From positions 64,086,254 to 64,150,253 of the forward strand of contig OZ038488.1 of the NCBI GenBank assembly GCA_964036315.1: a stretch of DNA of 64,000 nucleotides. The letters run 5' to 3'. A model generated the notes under the pieces. That model saw nothing but the letters and a program-made list of their open reading frames with translations, ran no database searches and was not told where the DNA came from. A program made the translations under genes and the position numbers. This document shows positions 38,960 to 51,400 of this stretch, one piece after another; position 1 is the first letter of the stretch; each line of letters begins with the position of its first letter. Source of the DNA: Acanthosepion esculentum (lineage: Eukaryota > Mollusca > Cephalopoda > Sepiida > Sepiidae).

Positions 38960-40062
38960 GTCAACCAAAGTCACATCGGGGTGGTTTCCTGTGGAACCCT
39001 CCCCTCGGTTAGGTTAGACAAGCTTAAGTGTACCTAGTTAATATGAGTAAGTGTTGTTCCCGGCCTGTTTCCCGGCCATCATTTTAGTTATGATCCAAGT
39101 CGAGATTCCCAACCTCCCCAGTTTGTTTTGGCCTCCTTTTCATCTCAACTGGATCAGCCTTTTACTTCCCCATGTCCCACTTATTTTATCTCTTTCCCAC
39201 TCCCTTAGCGAGAGTGCTTCTTGATTTTGTCCTCTGGGCAGAATACAGCGGCCTCTCTATTTTGAGGGTTGGACGGGCCCTACTAACATAAATTATGTTT
39301 AGTTTAAGAATTTGTTGAATTTTTAGTTTGTTATGGGGTTCATCTCCCTCCCCTTTCATCTGTTCATGATTATATTTTTATGTATTTTTATTATCATTAA
39401 ATTTTTATGTTATGGGGCGCGTTTTATTTTAGGCCCCCCCTGGTGAGGATGTGGTATTATGGTGTACGGAGGATTGAAAGATGATGGACGAATTCTTGTG
39501 GTGATTGCGTCAATTGTAATGTATGAATGGGTCACGAATCTGATTAGCTAGGTATAGGATAGTTAGTTAAGACCAGCCTTACCCCTCCCCTTTTTAGGCC
39601 TTGTGCCACAATTTGTATTTTATACAAATAAATCCTAAGAGGAATCACGAGATTTTCTGTTCGTCTTACGTGTTTTTTGGACCAGCTATAAGCTAAGTTG
39701 GAAAGTTACATTTTTTTAAATTTGCACGCATTTTGTGAACCCTTTCTTTCCGTTTTTTTTTTTAATTTGTACGCATTTTTGAACCCTTTCTTTCTTTTTT
39801 TTGAACACTTTCTTTTTTCAGTTTGATATTTGTTTAGTTTTTTATTTCTTTTATTTTGCTGTTACCCTCCCCGACTTTTATTTGATTCTGTTCTTTTTCG
39901 TTTACTGTTCATTGTTGGTTTTATTTATTTTTCCCGGATTTCGGTCCGACCTTTTTTATTTGGTTTTATTTATTTGTTAAAAATTTCTGCTTAAAAAAAA
40001 AAAAAAAAGAAAAGTGTGAGAAAAGAAAGTATAGTCAGCCGCGGTGAACTTTGTTCACCAAA

Positions 40063-41970
40063 ATGGCTGAGAAAAACATTGACACTCCAGCTACACCGTT
40101 AACAATACCGGTGTCAGCTGAAAAAACGGCCTGGAGCCAAAATAGCCCGCTAAAAAAGGATGGCGTATTTTACGCTAACGAAAGAATTCGTCTCCAAGAA
40201 ACCTTCAGTGGCAATGAATTCTTAACAATCACCGAGGCATTCGAGGAGGTGAAACCTCGTACCATTTCTTTGCTCACCTCGGATGTCAGGACTCATAAGC
40301 TGGTTGGAGTGAGCAGGGAGGGTATGGAGGAGGCCCTGAAGGCGTTAGGCATTTGTCCGAAAATTTTAGCACGAAGAACAAATGCTCTATGGGACCTCCT
40401 CCTACACACAGAAGAACAAGCCAAGAAATTAGCCGGCAGTGTCTTGAATACAAAGTCTTTAAGACTTCAAACCGAGTATATGGGCACCCGTCGAACAAAG
40501 GTGATGGTTCATGGGGTGCCCATAGACATTTCCGGTGACAGACTCGGGGCCTTCTTCGCCGAATTCGGAGAAGTTAACGAAGTGAAGGCCATCAGCAGTA
40601 AGGCAGGAATCGAGACGGGAGATTTCGAAATCCACATCACATTGGACAGAGAAGGATTCCAGAACATCCCAAACGTATTAATCTGCCGCAACAGAAGGAT
40701 GTTGGTAGTGGTGGAGGGCAGAAAGCCGTTCTGTTGGTCATGCGGAGAGGCAGGACACATGGCAAAGGCGTGCCCTAAGAAAGAGAAGACACCAGCCCCA
40801 CCACCTCCAGCACCTGCAGCAAAAACCAGTACCCCAGAGAAGGAAACCCCGAATCCGGAAGGCGAGTGGAAGGAAGTCACTAAAAGGCGGAAGCCCCAAA
40901 GTGCGCCGGCTCCACCCCAGAAGGAGATTCCCCCCAAAAGGCAGACGGAAGGGGAATTTAAAAAGCAACCCAAAGAAGGCCAAAACAAGCGGCCCGAGGA
41001 TCAACCTAAACTGCAACAGAAGCAAATAGAACAGCAGCCTCAACAGCAGAAGCAACCTGAACAACCTCAACAGCAACGACAGAAGAAGCAACAGCAACCT
41101 CAACAGCAGCGGTCACAGCAGAAAACCAAGAAGCAGCAAGAGCATCCACAGATGGAACAGCAGCAGGAAGCACCAATGGAGGTAGAAAGTATGCCTCCAC
41201 CACGAGCTTCGTCTTTAAAAAGAAGTAGGGAGGAAGACTCTGAAGAGCAAGAAAAAGGTACCTCTGGACGTAGCAGGGCAGAGTGTAGCATGGACAGAAC
41301 CAGGCGGCACTCCTTCCCTGCATCGCCCATAAGACAATCTGTTTCCCCTAGAGATAGGAGTCTCCCTTCCTCCCATACACGTACTCCATCCCCCTCTCCC
41401 TCTACTTCTTCCCCCAGTTCTCTAAATACACCACCCCATACATCCACTTCTTCCCCTCCCCATCCTTCAAGGGAGAAGAAAAAGAAGAAAAAGAAACTTT
41501 TCGAAGGGCCCGAATCAATTTGTCATGTAGACAAAGAAGTCTACAAGAACGGGCTCACCAAGCAAAGAAAAGCACTGTCGGGGCTCCTTTTCCAAATGAA
41601 CGAGGTTGACGGGAAGTCAACAGAAGACCCTCGTAACTTTCCTAAGGCGCCAGGAGTGATAACCTGCGTAAGGGACACGGGGGCTTACTTGCGTGTGTGG
41701 AGTCATTTGTTTGAAGCTAAAGAGGCCTTCCCGAACATCAGAATGTTCGATATGGAGGACCCCAGTATAAGAAGATTGCGACAATTTTGTGCAGGGAGGG
41801 TCCCCGTTTTGATCCATCCCTCATTATATAGAGCGATCAAACTAATATACCCCATGGACGTTGGCGGTATTGCCCTGGATGGACGCATTACGTCAGAGTT
41901 GGGAGTAGGGAGCCTGGGGCAATCCGTCGGGGTCCTGTCCAGCTCAGATTTCCGGCCCGTATGTGTCTAA
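40063..41970 (+). CDS. LINE ORF1, unit 3 (635 aa)
   Basis: Protein identical to units 1 and 2. Start ATG 40063, stop TAA 41968-41970. Confidence 0.92.
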   Translation: MAEKNIDTPATPLTIPVSAEKTAWSQNSPLKKDGVFYANERIRLQETFSGNEFLTITEAFEEVKPRTISLLTSDVRTHKLVGVSREGMEEALKALGICPKILARRTNALWDLLLHTEEQAKKLAGSVLNTKSLRLQTEYMGTRRTKVMVHGVPIDISGDRLGAFFAEFGEVNEVKAISSKAGIETGDFEIHITLDREGFQNIPNVLICRNRRMLVVVEGRKPFCWSCGEAGHMAKACPKKEKTPAPPPPAPAAKTSTPEKETPNPEGEWKEVTKRRKPQSAPAPPQKEIPPKRQTEGEFKKQPKEGQNKRPEDQPKLQQKQIEQQPQQQKQPEQPQQQRQKKQQQPQQQRSQQKTKKQQEHPQMEQQQEAPMEVESMPPPRASSLKRSREEDSEEQEKGTSGRSRAECSMDRTRRHSFPASPIRQSVSPRDRSLPSSHTRTPSPSPSTSSPSSLNTPPHTSTSSPPHPSREKKKKKKKLFEGPESICHVDKEVYKNGLTKQRKALSGLLFQMNEVDGKSTEDPRNFPKAPGVITCVRDTGAYLRVWSHLFEAKEAFPNIRMFDMEDPSIRRLRQFCAGRVPVLIHPSLYRAIKLIYPMDVGGIALDGRITSELGVGSLGQSVGVLSSSDFRPVCV

Positions 41971-42012
41971 GGTTTTTGCACTAATTCTTTTTTATATTTG
42001 CAGGCCTAGAAA

Positions 42013-45000
42013 ATGGAAATAAAGATAGCCAGTTTGAATGTGAAGGGCTTGAGAAATCGGGGTAAGGCTGCCCGCCTGCTTCGGGATCTCCTGTCCTTCG
42101 GTGTAGATGTTGCCGCGATCGAAGAGACCCACTTTGTTTGCACTTCCGATGCGTGTGTGCTGGAGGATGACTTTGTCGTCTATTCAGCATATGGGGACCG
42201 GTTGGCCAGAGGAGTTTCTTTGTTAGTCAAACGTACTCTTGATGCGAAGGTGGACCTTGTGCATACCGATGCCGAGGGCAGGTTAATCGTGGCCGATATT
42301 GCCGTGAAAAGTGGTTCGTTTCGGGTCGTTGCGGTTTATGCGCCCAACGACCAGGGGGAGCGGTGTGACTTTTTTCGGCAGTTAGGGCCGTTCCTAGTCG
42401 ATTCTTCGCGCCTAGTTCTAATGGGGGACTGGAATGCCATCCTGGACCCCAAGTTAGACAGGGGGCGGGGCGCTAGCGGGAGAAGGGGCGATCGCAGCCT
42501 GGTCGATCTGATCGGCGATTATGGTCTCGTCGATAGATACCGGGTCGATCATCCCAGTGGGAAAATGTGGACGTGGGCGCATAATTGGCCGTCTGACAAG
42601 GTAGTTAGCTACCTTGACAGAATGTTAGTTCGTAGGGCCGACATAGACCTGTTAGATTGTCCCACGTTCCACTGGGTAGGCTACACGGACCACAAACTCG
42701 TTTGTGCCCGTGTGGCGTTAGAACATAGGCCTAGAATGGCTGGTTACTGGAAGTTCAATCTGTCCTTACTGGACAGGCGGGACTTCCGGGAGCAGCTAAT
42801 TAAATTAGTGCAGCGGGAGCTAGTGGGGGCGGTTATCGGGAATAGGTGGTGGGAAAAACTGAAAGATAGAATTAGGTCTTTCACCACCGATTTCAGCAAA
42901 CGGCTCGCTCTAGATAAGGCTGAGAAGGTGAAGACACTTAAGGCTAATTTTTCCCGGGCGGAGGCTGGGGGGGATCCCCTAGAGATAGCTCTAGCTAGGG
43001 AGGCCCTGCAGCGGTCGAATAGCGATCGTTACATGGGTCAGGTAATTAGGCATAAGTTAAGTAAGATGTCTAACGAAGCTGTGAACCTGGGCGCAGATCT
43101 GCGTCGGGAAGAAATCCGTCGAGGTGGTGTTCGTTACGTTCGTCAAGTCGAAACCCCGGAGGGGCGTACTCTGCGGTCGACTGACGACATGTGCGAGGCG
43201 TTTCGGCGGCATTTCGAGAGCCGCTTTACCAAGGAGCCTGGTCTCCGTGAGGAGGAGTTTCGCAGCTATTTGGCTGACTTTCCTCGGCTTGCGCCGACTG
43301 AAGCGGCTAGCTGCGAGGGAGAGATCACGGAGGGCGAAGTCTATGAGGCACTGAAGAGGGTCGGCAGAGGCAAGTCGCCCGGTCTGGATGGTTTGCCCTA
43401 TGAATTGTACTTGAGGCTGTCGCACATCTTTGTTCCGATTTTGACAGCAGTGTTCAACAACTGGTTTCGGTCGGGGTCCATCCCCAATCGCATTTCCAGG
43501 GGTGTGATCACTCTGTTGAAAAAGGGCAAGGGTGTTGGGGGGAAACTAGATGATTATAGGCCCATAACTCTGCTAAACACAGAGTTAAAGATTATGGCCA
43601 AGATCCTGCAGGAGCGTTTGCAGTCAGTTGCCGAGTCTCTGTTGGGACCTGAGCAGACTTGTTCTGTGAGGGGTCGAACAATTCAGAGCAACCTGCATTT
43701 GATCCGCACGATCGTAGAGGGCGTAAAAGACGACGAAGAAGCCGCGCTGATCAATTTGGATCAGTCCAAGGCATTTGATAGGGTCGACCATCGCTACCTT
43801 GCTACTGTCCTGCAGGCCGCCGGATTCGCACCCGACTTCTGCCGCTGGATTAGCCTCCTGTATCGCTCCCCCAGTGCTGTGGTACAGGTGAACGGAAAGT
43901 TGTCGGGCGCTTTTGTTCTGTCGAGGTCGGTTCGTCAGGGTTGTCCGCTGTCGCCTCTCCTTTACGCTTTGGCGTTGGAGCCTCTCCTGCGCCGGCTGAA
44001 GGACGAGGCGTGCAGTCCGGCCCTACGCGGGATCGCCGTTCCTGGAGGGTCTCGAGCCAGGGTTTCCGCGTACGCCGATGACGTATCTGCTTTCGTGTCG
44101 TCCCTTAACGACATTGAGGCGGTACAGAAGGCGCTTGATCGGTACGAGAAGGTGACAGGGGCCAAGATAAACCGCGACAAGTCTTCCGGCTTGCGGTTAG
44201 GTGCCTGGAAGGGGCGTGATCTTCCAGGCCGCTTCGGTTGGACGGACGGTCCTGTCCGCATTCTTGGAGTGTGGTTTGGACCCGACCTCCAGCTGAAGAA
44301 AAATTGGTCTGAGGTACTAGCAAAGGTCGTTTCTGCCGGTAAGACTTGGAATCGACGGAGGTTGTCCGTAAAGGGCAGGGCGGAGGTGTGTGTTACATAC
44401 ATTTTCCCCCTGATTCTTTATCGCTTGTCAGTACTTCCTCTCTGTAAGGCCCAGAAGAAGGCGCTCGAGCAAGCGCTATCCTCCATTTTATGGAGGGGAC
44501 GCGCGAACAGGGTCGACAGACGAGTCTGCACTAAAAGTCCGCGTCATGGGGGGCTGGGAATGCCACACTTGAAGAGTCACATCCGTGCCTCTCGGTTGGC
44601 TTTCCTACGCCGCGCATTGACTAGAGGAGATCCGATTCTGGAGGGGATTGTTAGGGACGCCTTCCCTAGCCTTACCATCAATCCCCCCATCTCGAAGGCT
44701 GAGCGCCATTGTAAGTCTCGAGATGAATCGCTTTTCCTCAGCGAGTGTCGGTCAGCCTTGAGGGCTATTCCGCGGTCCAGTGACCTTTCACGGCCTAGGA
44801 AGGTCTTCTATCGGGAATTAGTGGAGGGTCGCGCGAAGGATTCTCTACGTGATACGCTCGACTGTTCGGAGGAGCAGTATCGCTCCTACTGGTCTTGGGC
44901 GCCAGCGGCGGATTATCTCAGTAACCCTGAGTTTTCGCTTACCTGGCGATTGGCTCGGAATCGGCTGCCTCTCAACGACATGGCTTTCATATGGGGCTTG

Positions 45001-45441
45001 GCGGATTTGCCAGACTGTGAACGGTGTGGCCTTGGATTAGAGGAAACGGCTTCGCACGCCTTCTACCATTGCCCCCGGGTCCGCCCCTTATGGGACCATG
45101 TCGGCGAGCTGACGGCTCGTCTCGCTCCCGAAGAACTCGTGTCCATTGATCGCGCATACGCGTGTGACAATGTGTCGCCCCCGTATTCTGGGGTGAAACG
45201 AATGGTGTTTCTAACGCTGCTAGCCACGGCTCGAATGGTGATATGGACGACGCGAATGGAGGAAGTCTTGCGAGGCAATAGTCTTTCGCATCAGGATCTA
45301 ATCCGATTCTTTGAGCATCAGCTCAAGATGAAGATTAGAACTGATAGAAAACGATTGCATTCGACAGTCTTCAGCGAAAGGTGGGTAAAAGAGGCGAGCT
45401 TGGTTCGTTTGAACGGGGTTAGCCTTGATTTTCTTTTCTAG
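42013..45441 (+). CDS. LINE ORF2, unit 3 (1,142 aa)
   Basis: Protein identical to units 1 and 2. One silent A to G near 44311 is shared with unit 4. Val1043 is as in units 1 and 2. Confidence 0.94.
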   Translation: MEIKIASLNVKGLRNRGKAARLLRDLLSFGVDVAAIEETHFVCTSDACVLEDDFVVYSAYGDRLARGVSLLVKRTLDAKVDLVHTDAEGRLIVADIAVKSGSFRVVAVYAPNDQGERCDFFRQLGPFLVDSSRLVLMGDWNAILDPKLDRGRGASGRRGDRSLVDLIGDYGLVDRYRVDHPSGKMWTWAHNWPSDKVVSYLDRMLVRRADIDLLDCPTFHWVGYTDHKLVCARVALEHRPRMAGYWKFNLSLLDRRDFREQLIKLVQRELVGAVIGNRWWEKLKDRIRSFTTDFSKRLALDKAEKVKTLKANFSRAEAGGDPLEIALAREALQRSNSDRYMGQVIRHKLSKMSNEAVNLGADLRREEIRRGGVRYVRQVETPEGRTLRSTDDMCEAFRRHFESRFTKEPGLREEEFRSYLADFPRLAPTEAASCEGEITEGEVYEALKRVGRGKSPGLDGLPYELYLRLSHIFVPILTAVFNNWFRSGSIPNRISRGVITLLKKGKGVGGKLDDYRPITLLNTELKIMAKILQERLQSVAESLLGPEQTCSVRGRTIQSNLHLIRTIVEGVKDDEEAALINLDQSKAFDRVDHRYLATVLQAAGFAPDFCRWISLLYRSPSAVVQVNGKLSGAFVLSRSVRQGCPLSPLLYALALEPLLRRLKDEACSPALRGIAVPGGSRARVSAYADDVSAFVSSLNDIEAVQKALDRYEKVTGAKINRDKSSGLRLGAWKGRDLPGRFGWTDGPVRILGVWFGPDLQLKKNWSEVLAKVVSAGKTWNRRRLSVKGRAEVCVTYIFPLILYRLSVLPLCKAQKKALEQALSSILWRGRANRVDRRVCTKSPRHGGLGMPHLKSHIRASRLAFLRRALTRGDPILEGIVRDAFPSLTINPPISKAERHCKSRDESLFLSECRSALRAIPRSSDLSRPRKVFYRELVEGRAKDSLRDTLDCSEEQYRSYWSWAPAADYLSNPEFSLTWRLARNRLPLNDMAFIWGLADLPDCERCGLGLEETASHAFYHCPRVRPLWDHVGELTARLAPEELVSIDRAYACDNVSPPYSGVKRMVFLTLLATARMVIWTTRMEEVLRGNSLSHQDLIRFFEHQLKMKIRTDRKRLHSTVFSERWVKEASLVRLNGVSLDFLF

Positions 45442-46544
45442 GTCAACCAAAGTCACATCGGGGTGGTTTCCTGTGGAACCCTCCCCTCGGTTAGGTTAGA
45501 CAAGCTTAAGTGTACCTAGTTAATATGAGTAAGTGTTGTTCCCGGCCTGTTTCCCGGCCATCATTTTAGTTATGATCCAAGTCGAGATTCCCAACCTCCC
45601 CAGTTTGTTTTGGCCTCCTTTTCATCTCAACTGGATCAGCCTTTTACTTCCCCATGTCCCACTTATTTTATCTCTTTCCCACTCCCTTAGCGAGAGTGCT
45701 TCTTGATTTTGTCCTCTGGGCAGAATACAGCGGCCTCTCTATTTTGAGGGTTGGACGGGCCCTACTAACATAAATTATGTTTAGTTTAAGAATTTGTTGA
45801 ATTTTTAGTTTGTTATGGGGTTCATCTCCCTCCCCTTTCATCTGTTCATGATTATATTTTTATGTATTTTTATTATCATTAAATTTTTATGTTATGGGGC
45901 GCGTTTTATTTTAGGCCCCCCCTGGTGAGGATGTGGTATTATGGTGTACGGAGGATTGAAAGATGATGGACGAATTCTTGTGGTGATTGCGTCAATTGTA
46001 ATGTATGAATGGGTCACGAATCTGATTAGCTAGGTATAGGATAGTTAGTTAAGACCAGCCTTACCCCTCCCCTTTTTAGGCCTTGTGCCACAATTTGTAT
46101 TTTATACAAATAAATCCTAAGAGGAATCACGAGATTTTCTGTTCGTCTTACGTGTTTTTTGGACCAGCTATAAGCTAAGTTGGAAAGTTACATTTTTTTA
46201 AATTTGCACGCATTTTGTGAACCCTTTCTTTCCGTTTTTTTTTTTAATTTGTACGCATTTTTGAACCCTTTCTTTCTTTTTTTTGAACACTTTCTTTTTT
46301 CAGTTTGATATTTGTTTAGTTTTTTATTTCTTTTATTTTGCTGTTACCCTCCCCGACTTTTATTTGATTCTGTTCTTTTTCGTTTACTGTTCATTGTTGG
46401 TTTTATTTATTTTTCCCGGATTTCGGTCCGACCTTTTTTATTTGGTTTTATTTATTTGTTAAAAATTTCTGCTTAAAAAAAAAAAAAAAAGAAAAGTGTG
46501 AGAAAAGAAAGTATAGTCAGCCGCGGTGAACTTTGTTCACCAAA

Positions 46545-48452
46545 ATGGCTGAGAAAAACATTGACACTCCAGCTACACCGTTAACAATACCGGTGTCAGC
46601 TGAAAAAACGGCCTGGAGCCAAAATAGCCCGCTAAAAAAGGATGGCGTATTTTACGCTAACGAAAGAATTCGTCTCCAAGAAACCTTCAGTGGCAATGAA
46701 TTCTTAACAATCACCGAGGCATTCGAGGAGGTGAAACCTCGTACCATTTCTTTGCTCACCTCGGATGTCAGGACTCATAAGCTGGTTGGAGTGAGCAGGG
46801 AGGGTATGGAGGAGGCCCTGAAGGCGTTAGGCATTTGTCCGAAAATTTTAGCACGAAGAACAAATGCTCTATGGGACCTCCTCCTACACACAGAAGAACA
46901 AGCCAAGAAATTAGCCGGCAGTGTCTTGAATACAAAGTCTTTAAGACTACAAACCGAGTATATGGGCACCCGTCGAACAAAGGTGATGGTTCATGGGGTG
47001 CCCATAGACATTTCCGGTGACAGACTCGGGGCCTTCTTCGCCGAATTCGGAGAAGTTAACGAAGTGAAGGCCATCAGCAGTAAGGCAGGAATCGAGACGG
47101 GAGATTTCGAAATCCACATCACATTGGACAGAGAAGGATTCCAGAACATCCCAAACGTATTAATCTGCCGCAACAGAAGGATGTTGGTAGTGGTGGAGGG
47201 CAGAAAGCCGTTCTGTTGGTCATGCGGAGAGGCAGGACACATGGCAAAGGCGTGCCCTAAGAAAGAGAAGACACCAGCCCCACCACCTCCAGCACCTGCA
47301 GCAAAAACCAGTACCCCAGAGAAGGAAACCCCGAATCCGGAAGGCGAGTGGAAGGAAGTCACTAAAAGGCGGAAGCCCCAAAGTGCGCCGGCTCCACCCC
47401 AGAAGGAGATTCCCCCCAAAAGGCAGACGGAAGGGGAATTTAAAAAGCAACCCACAGAAGGCCAAAACAAGCGGCCCGAGGATCAACCTAAACTGCAACA
47501 GAAGCAAATAGAACAGCAGCCTCAACAGCAGAAGCAAGCTGAACAACCTCAACAGCAACGACAGAAGAAGCAACAGCAGCCTCAACAGCAGCGGTCACAG
47601 CAGAAAACCAAGAAGCAGCAAGAGCATCCACAGATGGAGCAGCAGCAGGAAGCACCAATGGAGGTAGAAAGTATGCCTCCACCACGAGCTTCCTCTTTAA
47701 AAAGAAGTAGGGAGGAAGACTCTGAAGAGCAAGAAAAAGGTACCTCTGGACGTAGCAGGGCAGAGTGTAGCATGGACAGAACCAGGCGGCACTCCTTCCC
47801 TGCATCGCCCATAAGACAATCTGTTTCCCCTAGAGATAGGAGTCTCCCTTCCTCCCATACACGTACTCCATCCCCCTCTCCCTCTACTTCTTCCCCCAGT
47901 TCTCTAAATACACCACCCCATACATCCACTTCTTCCCCTCCCCATCCTTCAAGGGAGAAGAAAAAGAAGAAAAAGAAACTTTTCGAAGGGCCCGAATCAA
48001 TTTGTCATGTAGACAAAGAAGTCTACAAGAACGGGCTCACCAAGCAAAGAAAAGCACTGTCGGGGCTCCTTTTCCAAATGAACGAGGTTGACGGGAAGTC
48101 AACAGAAGACCCTCGTAACTTTCCTAAGGCGCCAGGAGTGATAACCTGCGTAAGGGACACGGGGGCTTACTTGCGTGTGTGGAGTCATTTGTTTGAAGCT
48201 AAAGAGGCCTTCCCGAACATCAGAATGTTCGATATGGAGGACCCCAGTATAAGAAGATTGCGACAATTTTGTGCAGGGAGGGTCCCCGTTTTGATCCATC
48301 CCTCATTATATAGAGCGATCAAACTAATATACCCCATGGACGTTGGCGGTATTGCCCTGGATGGACGCATTACGTCAGAGTTGGGAGTAGGGAGCCTGGG
48401 GCAATCCGTCGGGGTCCTGTCCAGCTCAGATTTCCGCCCCGTATGTGTCTAA
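46545..48452 (+). CDS. LINE ORF1, unit 4 (635 aa)
   Basis: Differs from units 1-3 by Lys304Thr and Pro332Ala, both in the low-complexity linker, plus silent changes. The zinc knuckle and C-terminal domain are unchanged. Confidence 0.92.
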   Translation: MAEKNIDTPATPLTIPVSAEKTAWSQNSPLKKDGVFYANERIRLQETFSGNEFLTITEAFEEVKPRTISLLTSDVRTHKLVGVSREGMEEALKALGICPKILARRTNALWDLLLHTEEQAKKLAGSVLNTKSLRLQTEYMGTRRTKVMVHGVPIDISGDRLGAFFAEFGEVNEVKAISSKAGIETGDFEIHITLDREGFQNIPNVLICRNRRMLVVVEGRKPFCWSCGEAGHMAKACPKKEKTPAPPPPAPAAKTSTPEKETPNPEGEWKEVTKRRKPQSAPAPPQKEIPPKRQTEGEFKKQPTEGQNKRPEDQPKLQQKQIEQQPQQQKQAEQPQQQRQKKQQQPQQQRSQQKTKKQQEHPQMEQQQEAPMEVESMPPPRASSLKRSREEDSEEQEKGTSGRSRAECSMDRTRRHSFPASPIRQSVSPRDRSLPSSHTRTPSPSPSTSSPSSLNTPPHTSTSSPPHPSREKKKKKKKLFEGPESICHVDKEVYKNGLTKQRKALSGLLFQMNEVDGKSTEDPRNFPKAPGVITCVRDTGAYLRVWSHLFEAKEAFPNIRMFDMEDPSIRRLRQFCAGRVPVLIHPSLYRAIKLIYPMDVGGIALDGRITSELGVGSLGQSVGVLSSSDFRPVCV

Positions 48453-48494
48453 GGTTTTTGCACTAATTCTTTTTTATATTTGCAGGCCTAGAAA

Positions 48495-51400
48495 ATGGAA
48501 ATAAAGATAGCCAGTTTGAATGTGAAGGGCTTGAGAAATCGGGGTAAGGCTGCCCGCCTGCTTCGGGATCTCCTGTCCTTCGGTGTAGATGTTGCCGCGA
48601 TCGAAGAGACCCACTTTGTTTGCACTTCCGATGCGTGTGTGCTGGAGGATGACTTTGTCGTCTATTCAGCATATGGGGACCGGTTGGCCAGAGGAGTTTC
48701 TTTGTTAGTCAAACGTACTCTTGATGCGAAGGTGGACCTTGTGCATACCGATGCCGAGGGCAGGTTAATCGTGGCCGATATTGCCGTGAAAAGTGGTTCG
48801 TTTCGGGTCGTTGCGGTTTATGCGCCCAACGACCAGGGGGAGCGGTGTGACTTTTTTCGGCAGTTAGGGCCGTTCCTAGTCGATTCTTCGCGCCTAGTTC
48901 TAATGGGGGACTGGAATGCCATCCTGGACCCCAAGTTAGACAGGGGGCGGGGCGCTAGCGGGAGAAGGGGCGATCGCAGCCTGGTCGATCTGATCGGCGA
49001 TTATGGTCTCGTCGATAGATACCGGGTCGATCATCCCAGTGGGAAAATGTGGACGTGGGCGCATAATTGGCCGTCTGACAAGGTAGTTAGCTACCTTGAC
49101 AGAATGTTAGTTCGTAGGGCCGACATAGACCTGTTAGATTGTCCCACGTTCCACTGGGTAGGCTACACGGACCACAAACTCGTTTGTGCCCGTGTGGCGT
49201 TAGAACATAGGCCTAGAATGGCTGGTTACTGGAAGTTCAATCTGTCCTTACTGGACAGGCGGGACTTCCGGGAGCAGCTAATTAAATTAGTGCAGCGGGA
49301 GCTAGTGGGGGCGGTTATCGGGAATAGGTGGTGGGAAAAACTGAAAGATAGAATTAGGTCTTTCACCACCGATTTCAGCAAACGGCTCGCTCTAGATAAG
49401 GCTGAGAAGGTGAAGACACTTAAGGCTAATTTTTCCCGGGCGGAGGCTGGGGGGGATCCCCTAGAGATAGCTCTAGCTAGGGAGGCCCTGCAGCGGTCGA
49501 ATAGCGATCGTTACATGGGTCAGGTAATTAGGCATAAGTTAAGTAAGATGTCTAACGAAGCTGTGAACCTGGGCGCAGATCTGCGTCGGGAAGAAATCCG
49601 TCGAGGTGGTGTTCGTTACGTTCGTCAAGTCGAAACCCCGGAGGGGCGTACTCTGCGGTCGACTGACGACATGTGCGAGGCGTTTCGGCGGCATTTCGAG
49701 AGCCGCTTTACCAAGGAGCCTGGTCTCCGTGAGGAGGAGTTTCGCAGCTATTTGGCTGACTTTCCTCGGCTTGCGCCGACTGAAGCGGCTAGCTGCGAGG
49801 GAGAGATCACGGAGGGCGAAGTCTATGAGGCACTGAAGAGGGTCGGCAGAGGCAAGTCGCCCGGTCTGGATGGTTTGCCCTATGAATTGTACTTGAGGCT
49901 GTCGCACATCTTTGTTCCGATTTTGACAGCAGTGTTCAACAACTGGTTTCGGTCGGGGTCCATCCCCAATCGCATTTCCAGGGGTGTGATCACTCTGTTG
50001 AAAAAGGGCAAGGGTGTTGGGGGGAAACTAGATGATTATAGGCCCATAACTCTGCTAAACACAGAGTTAAAGATTATGGCCAAGATCCTGCAGGAGCGTT
50101 TGCAGTCAGTTGCCGAGTCTCTGTTGGGACCTGAGCAGACTTGTTCTGTGAGGGGCCGAACAATTCAGAGCAACCTGCATTTGATCCGCACGATCGTAGA
50201 GGGCGTAAAAGACGACGAAGAAGCCGCGCTGATCAATTTGGATCAGTCCAAGGCATTTGATAGGGTCGACCATCGCTACCTTGCTACTGTCCTGCAGGCC
50301 GCCGGATTCGCACCCGACTTCTGCCGCTGGATTAGCCTCCTGTATCGCTCCCCCAGTGCTGTGGTACAGGTGAACGGAAAGTTGTCGGGCGCTTTTGTTC
50401 TGTCGAGGTCGGTTCGTCAGGGTTGTCCGCTGTCGCCTCTCCTTTACGCTTTGGCGTTGGAGCCTCTCCTGCGCCGGCTGAAGGACGAGGCGTGCAGTCC
50501 GGCCCTACGCGGGATCGCCGTTCCTGGAGGGTCTCGAGCCAGGGTTTCCGCGTACGCCGATGACGTATCTGCTTTCGTGTCGTCCCTTAACGACATTGAG
50601 GCGGTACAGAAGGCGCTTGATCGGTACGAGAAGGTGACAGGGGCCAAGATAAACCGCGACAAGTCTTCCGGCTTGCGGTTAGGTGCCTGGAAGGGGCGTG
50701 ATCTTCCAGGCCGCTTCGGTTGGACGGACGGTCCTGTCCGCATTCTTGGAGTGTGGTTTGGACCCGACCTCCAGCTGAAGAAAAATTGGTCTGAGGTACT
50801 AGCAAAGGTCGTTTCTGCCGGTAAGACTTGGAATCGACGGAGGTTGTCCGTAAAGGGCAGGGCCGAGGTGTGTGTTACATACATTTTCCCCCTGATTCTT
50901 TATCGCTTGTCAGTACTTCCTCTCTGTAAGGCCCAGAAGAAGGCGCTCGAGCAAGCGCTATCCTCCATTTTATGGAGGGGACGCGCGAACAGGGTCGACA
51001 GACGAGTCTGCACTAAAAGTCCGTGTCATGGGGGGCTGGGAATGCCACACTTGAAGAGTCACATCCGTGCCTCTCGGTTGGCTTTCCTACGCCGCGCATT
51101 GACTAGAGGAGATCCGATTCTGGAGGGGATTGTTAGGGACGCCTTCCCTAGCCTTACCATCAATCCCCCCATCTCGAAGGCTGAGCGCCATTGTAAGTCT
51201 CGAGATGAATCGCTTTTCCTCAGCGAGTGTCGGTCAGCCTTGAGGGCTATTCCGCGGTCCAGTGACCTTTCACGGCCTAGGAAGGTCTTCTATCGGGAAT
51301 TAGTGGAGGGTCGCGCGAAGGATTCTCTACGTGATACGCTCGACTGTTCGGAGGAGCAGTATCGCTCCTACTGGTCTTGGGCGCCAGCGGCGGATTATCT

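Larger units (their letters stand above)
33155..39636 (+). mobile_element. LINE array, unit 2 (6,482 bp)
   Basis: Joined directly to unit 1 (CCT/AAGAGG). By eye it differs from unit 1 only by one extra A (16) in the leader A run. No target-site duplication or tail lies at the junction. Confidence 0.92.
39637..46118 (+). mobile_element. LINE array, unit 3 (6,482 bp)
   Basis: Same junction as unit 2. It belongs to the unit 1-3 group at ORF1 sites, but shares the silent GAGGTACTAGC variant (near 44310) with unit 4 across the group border. Confidence 0.92.
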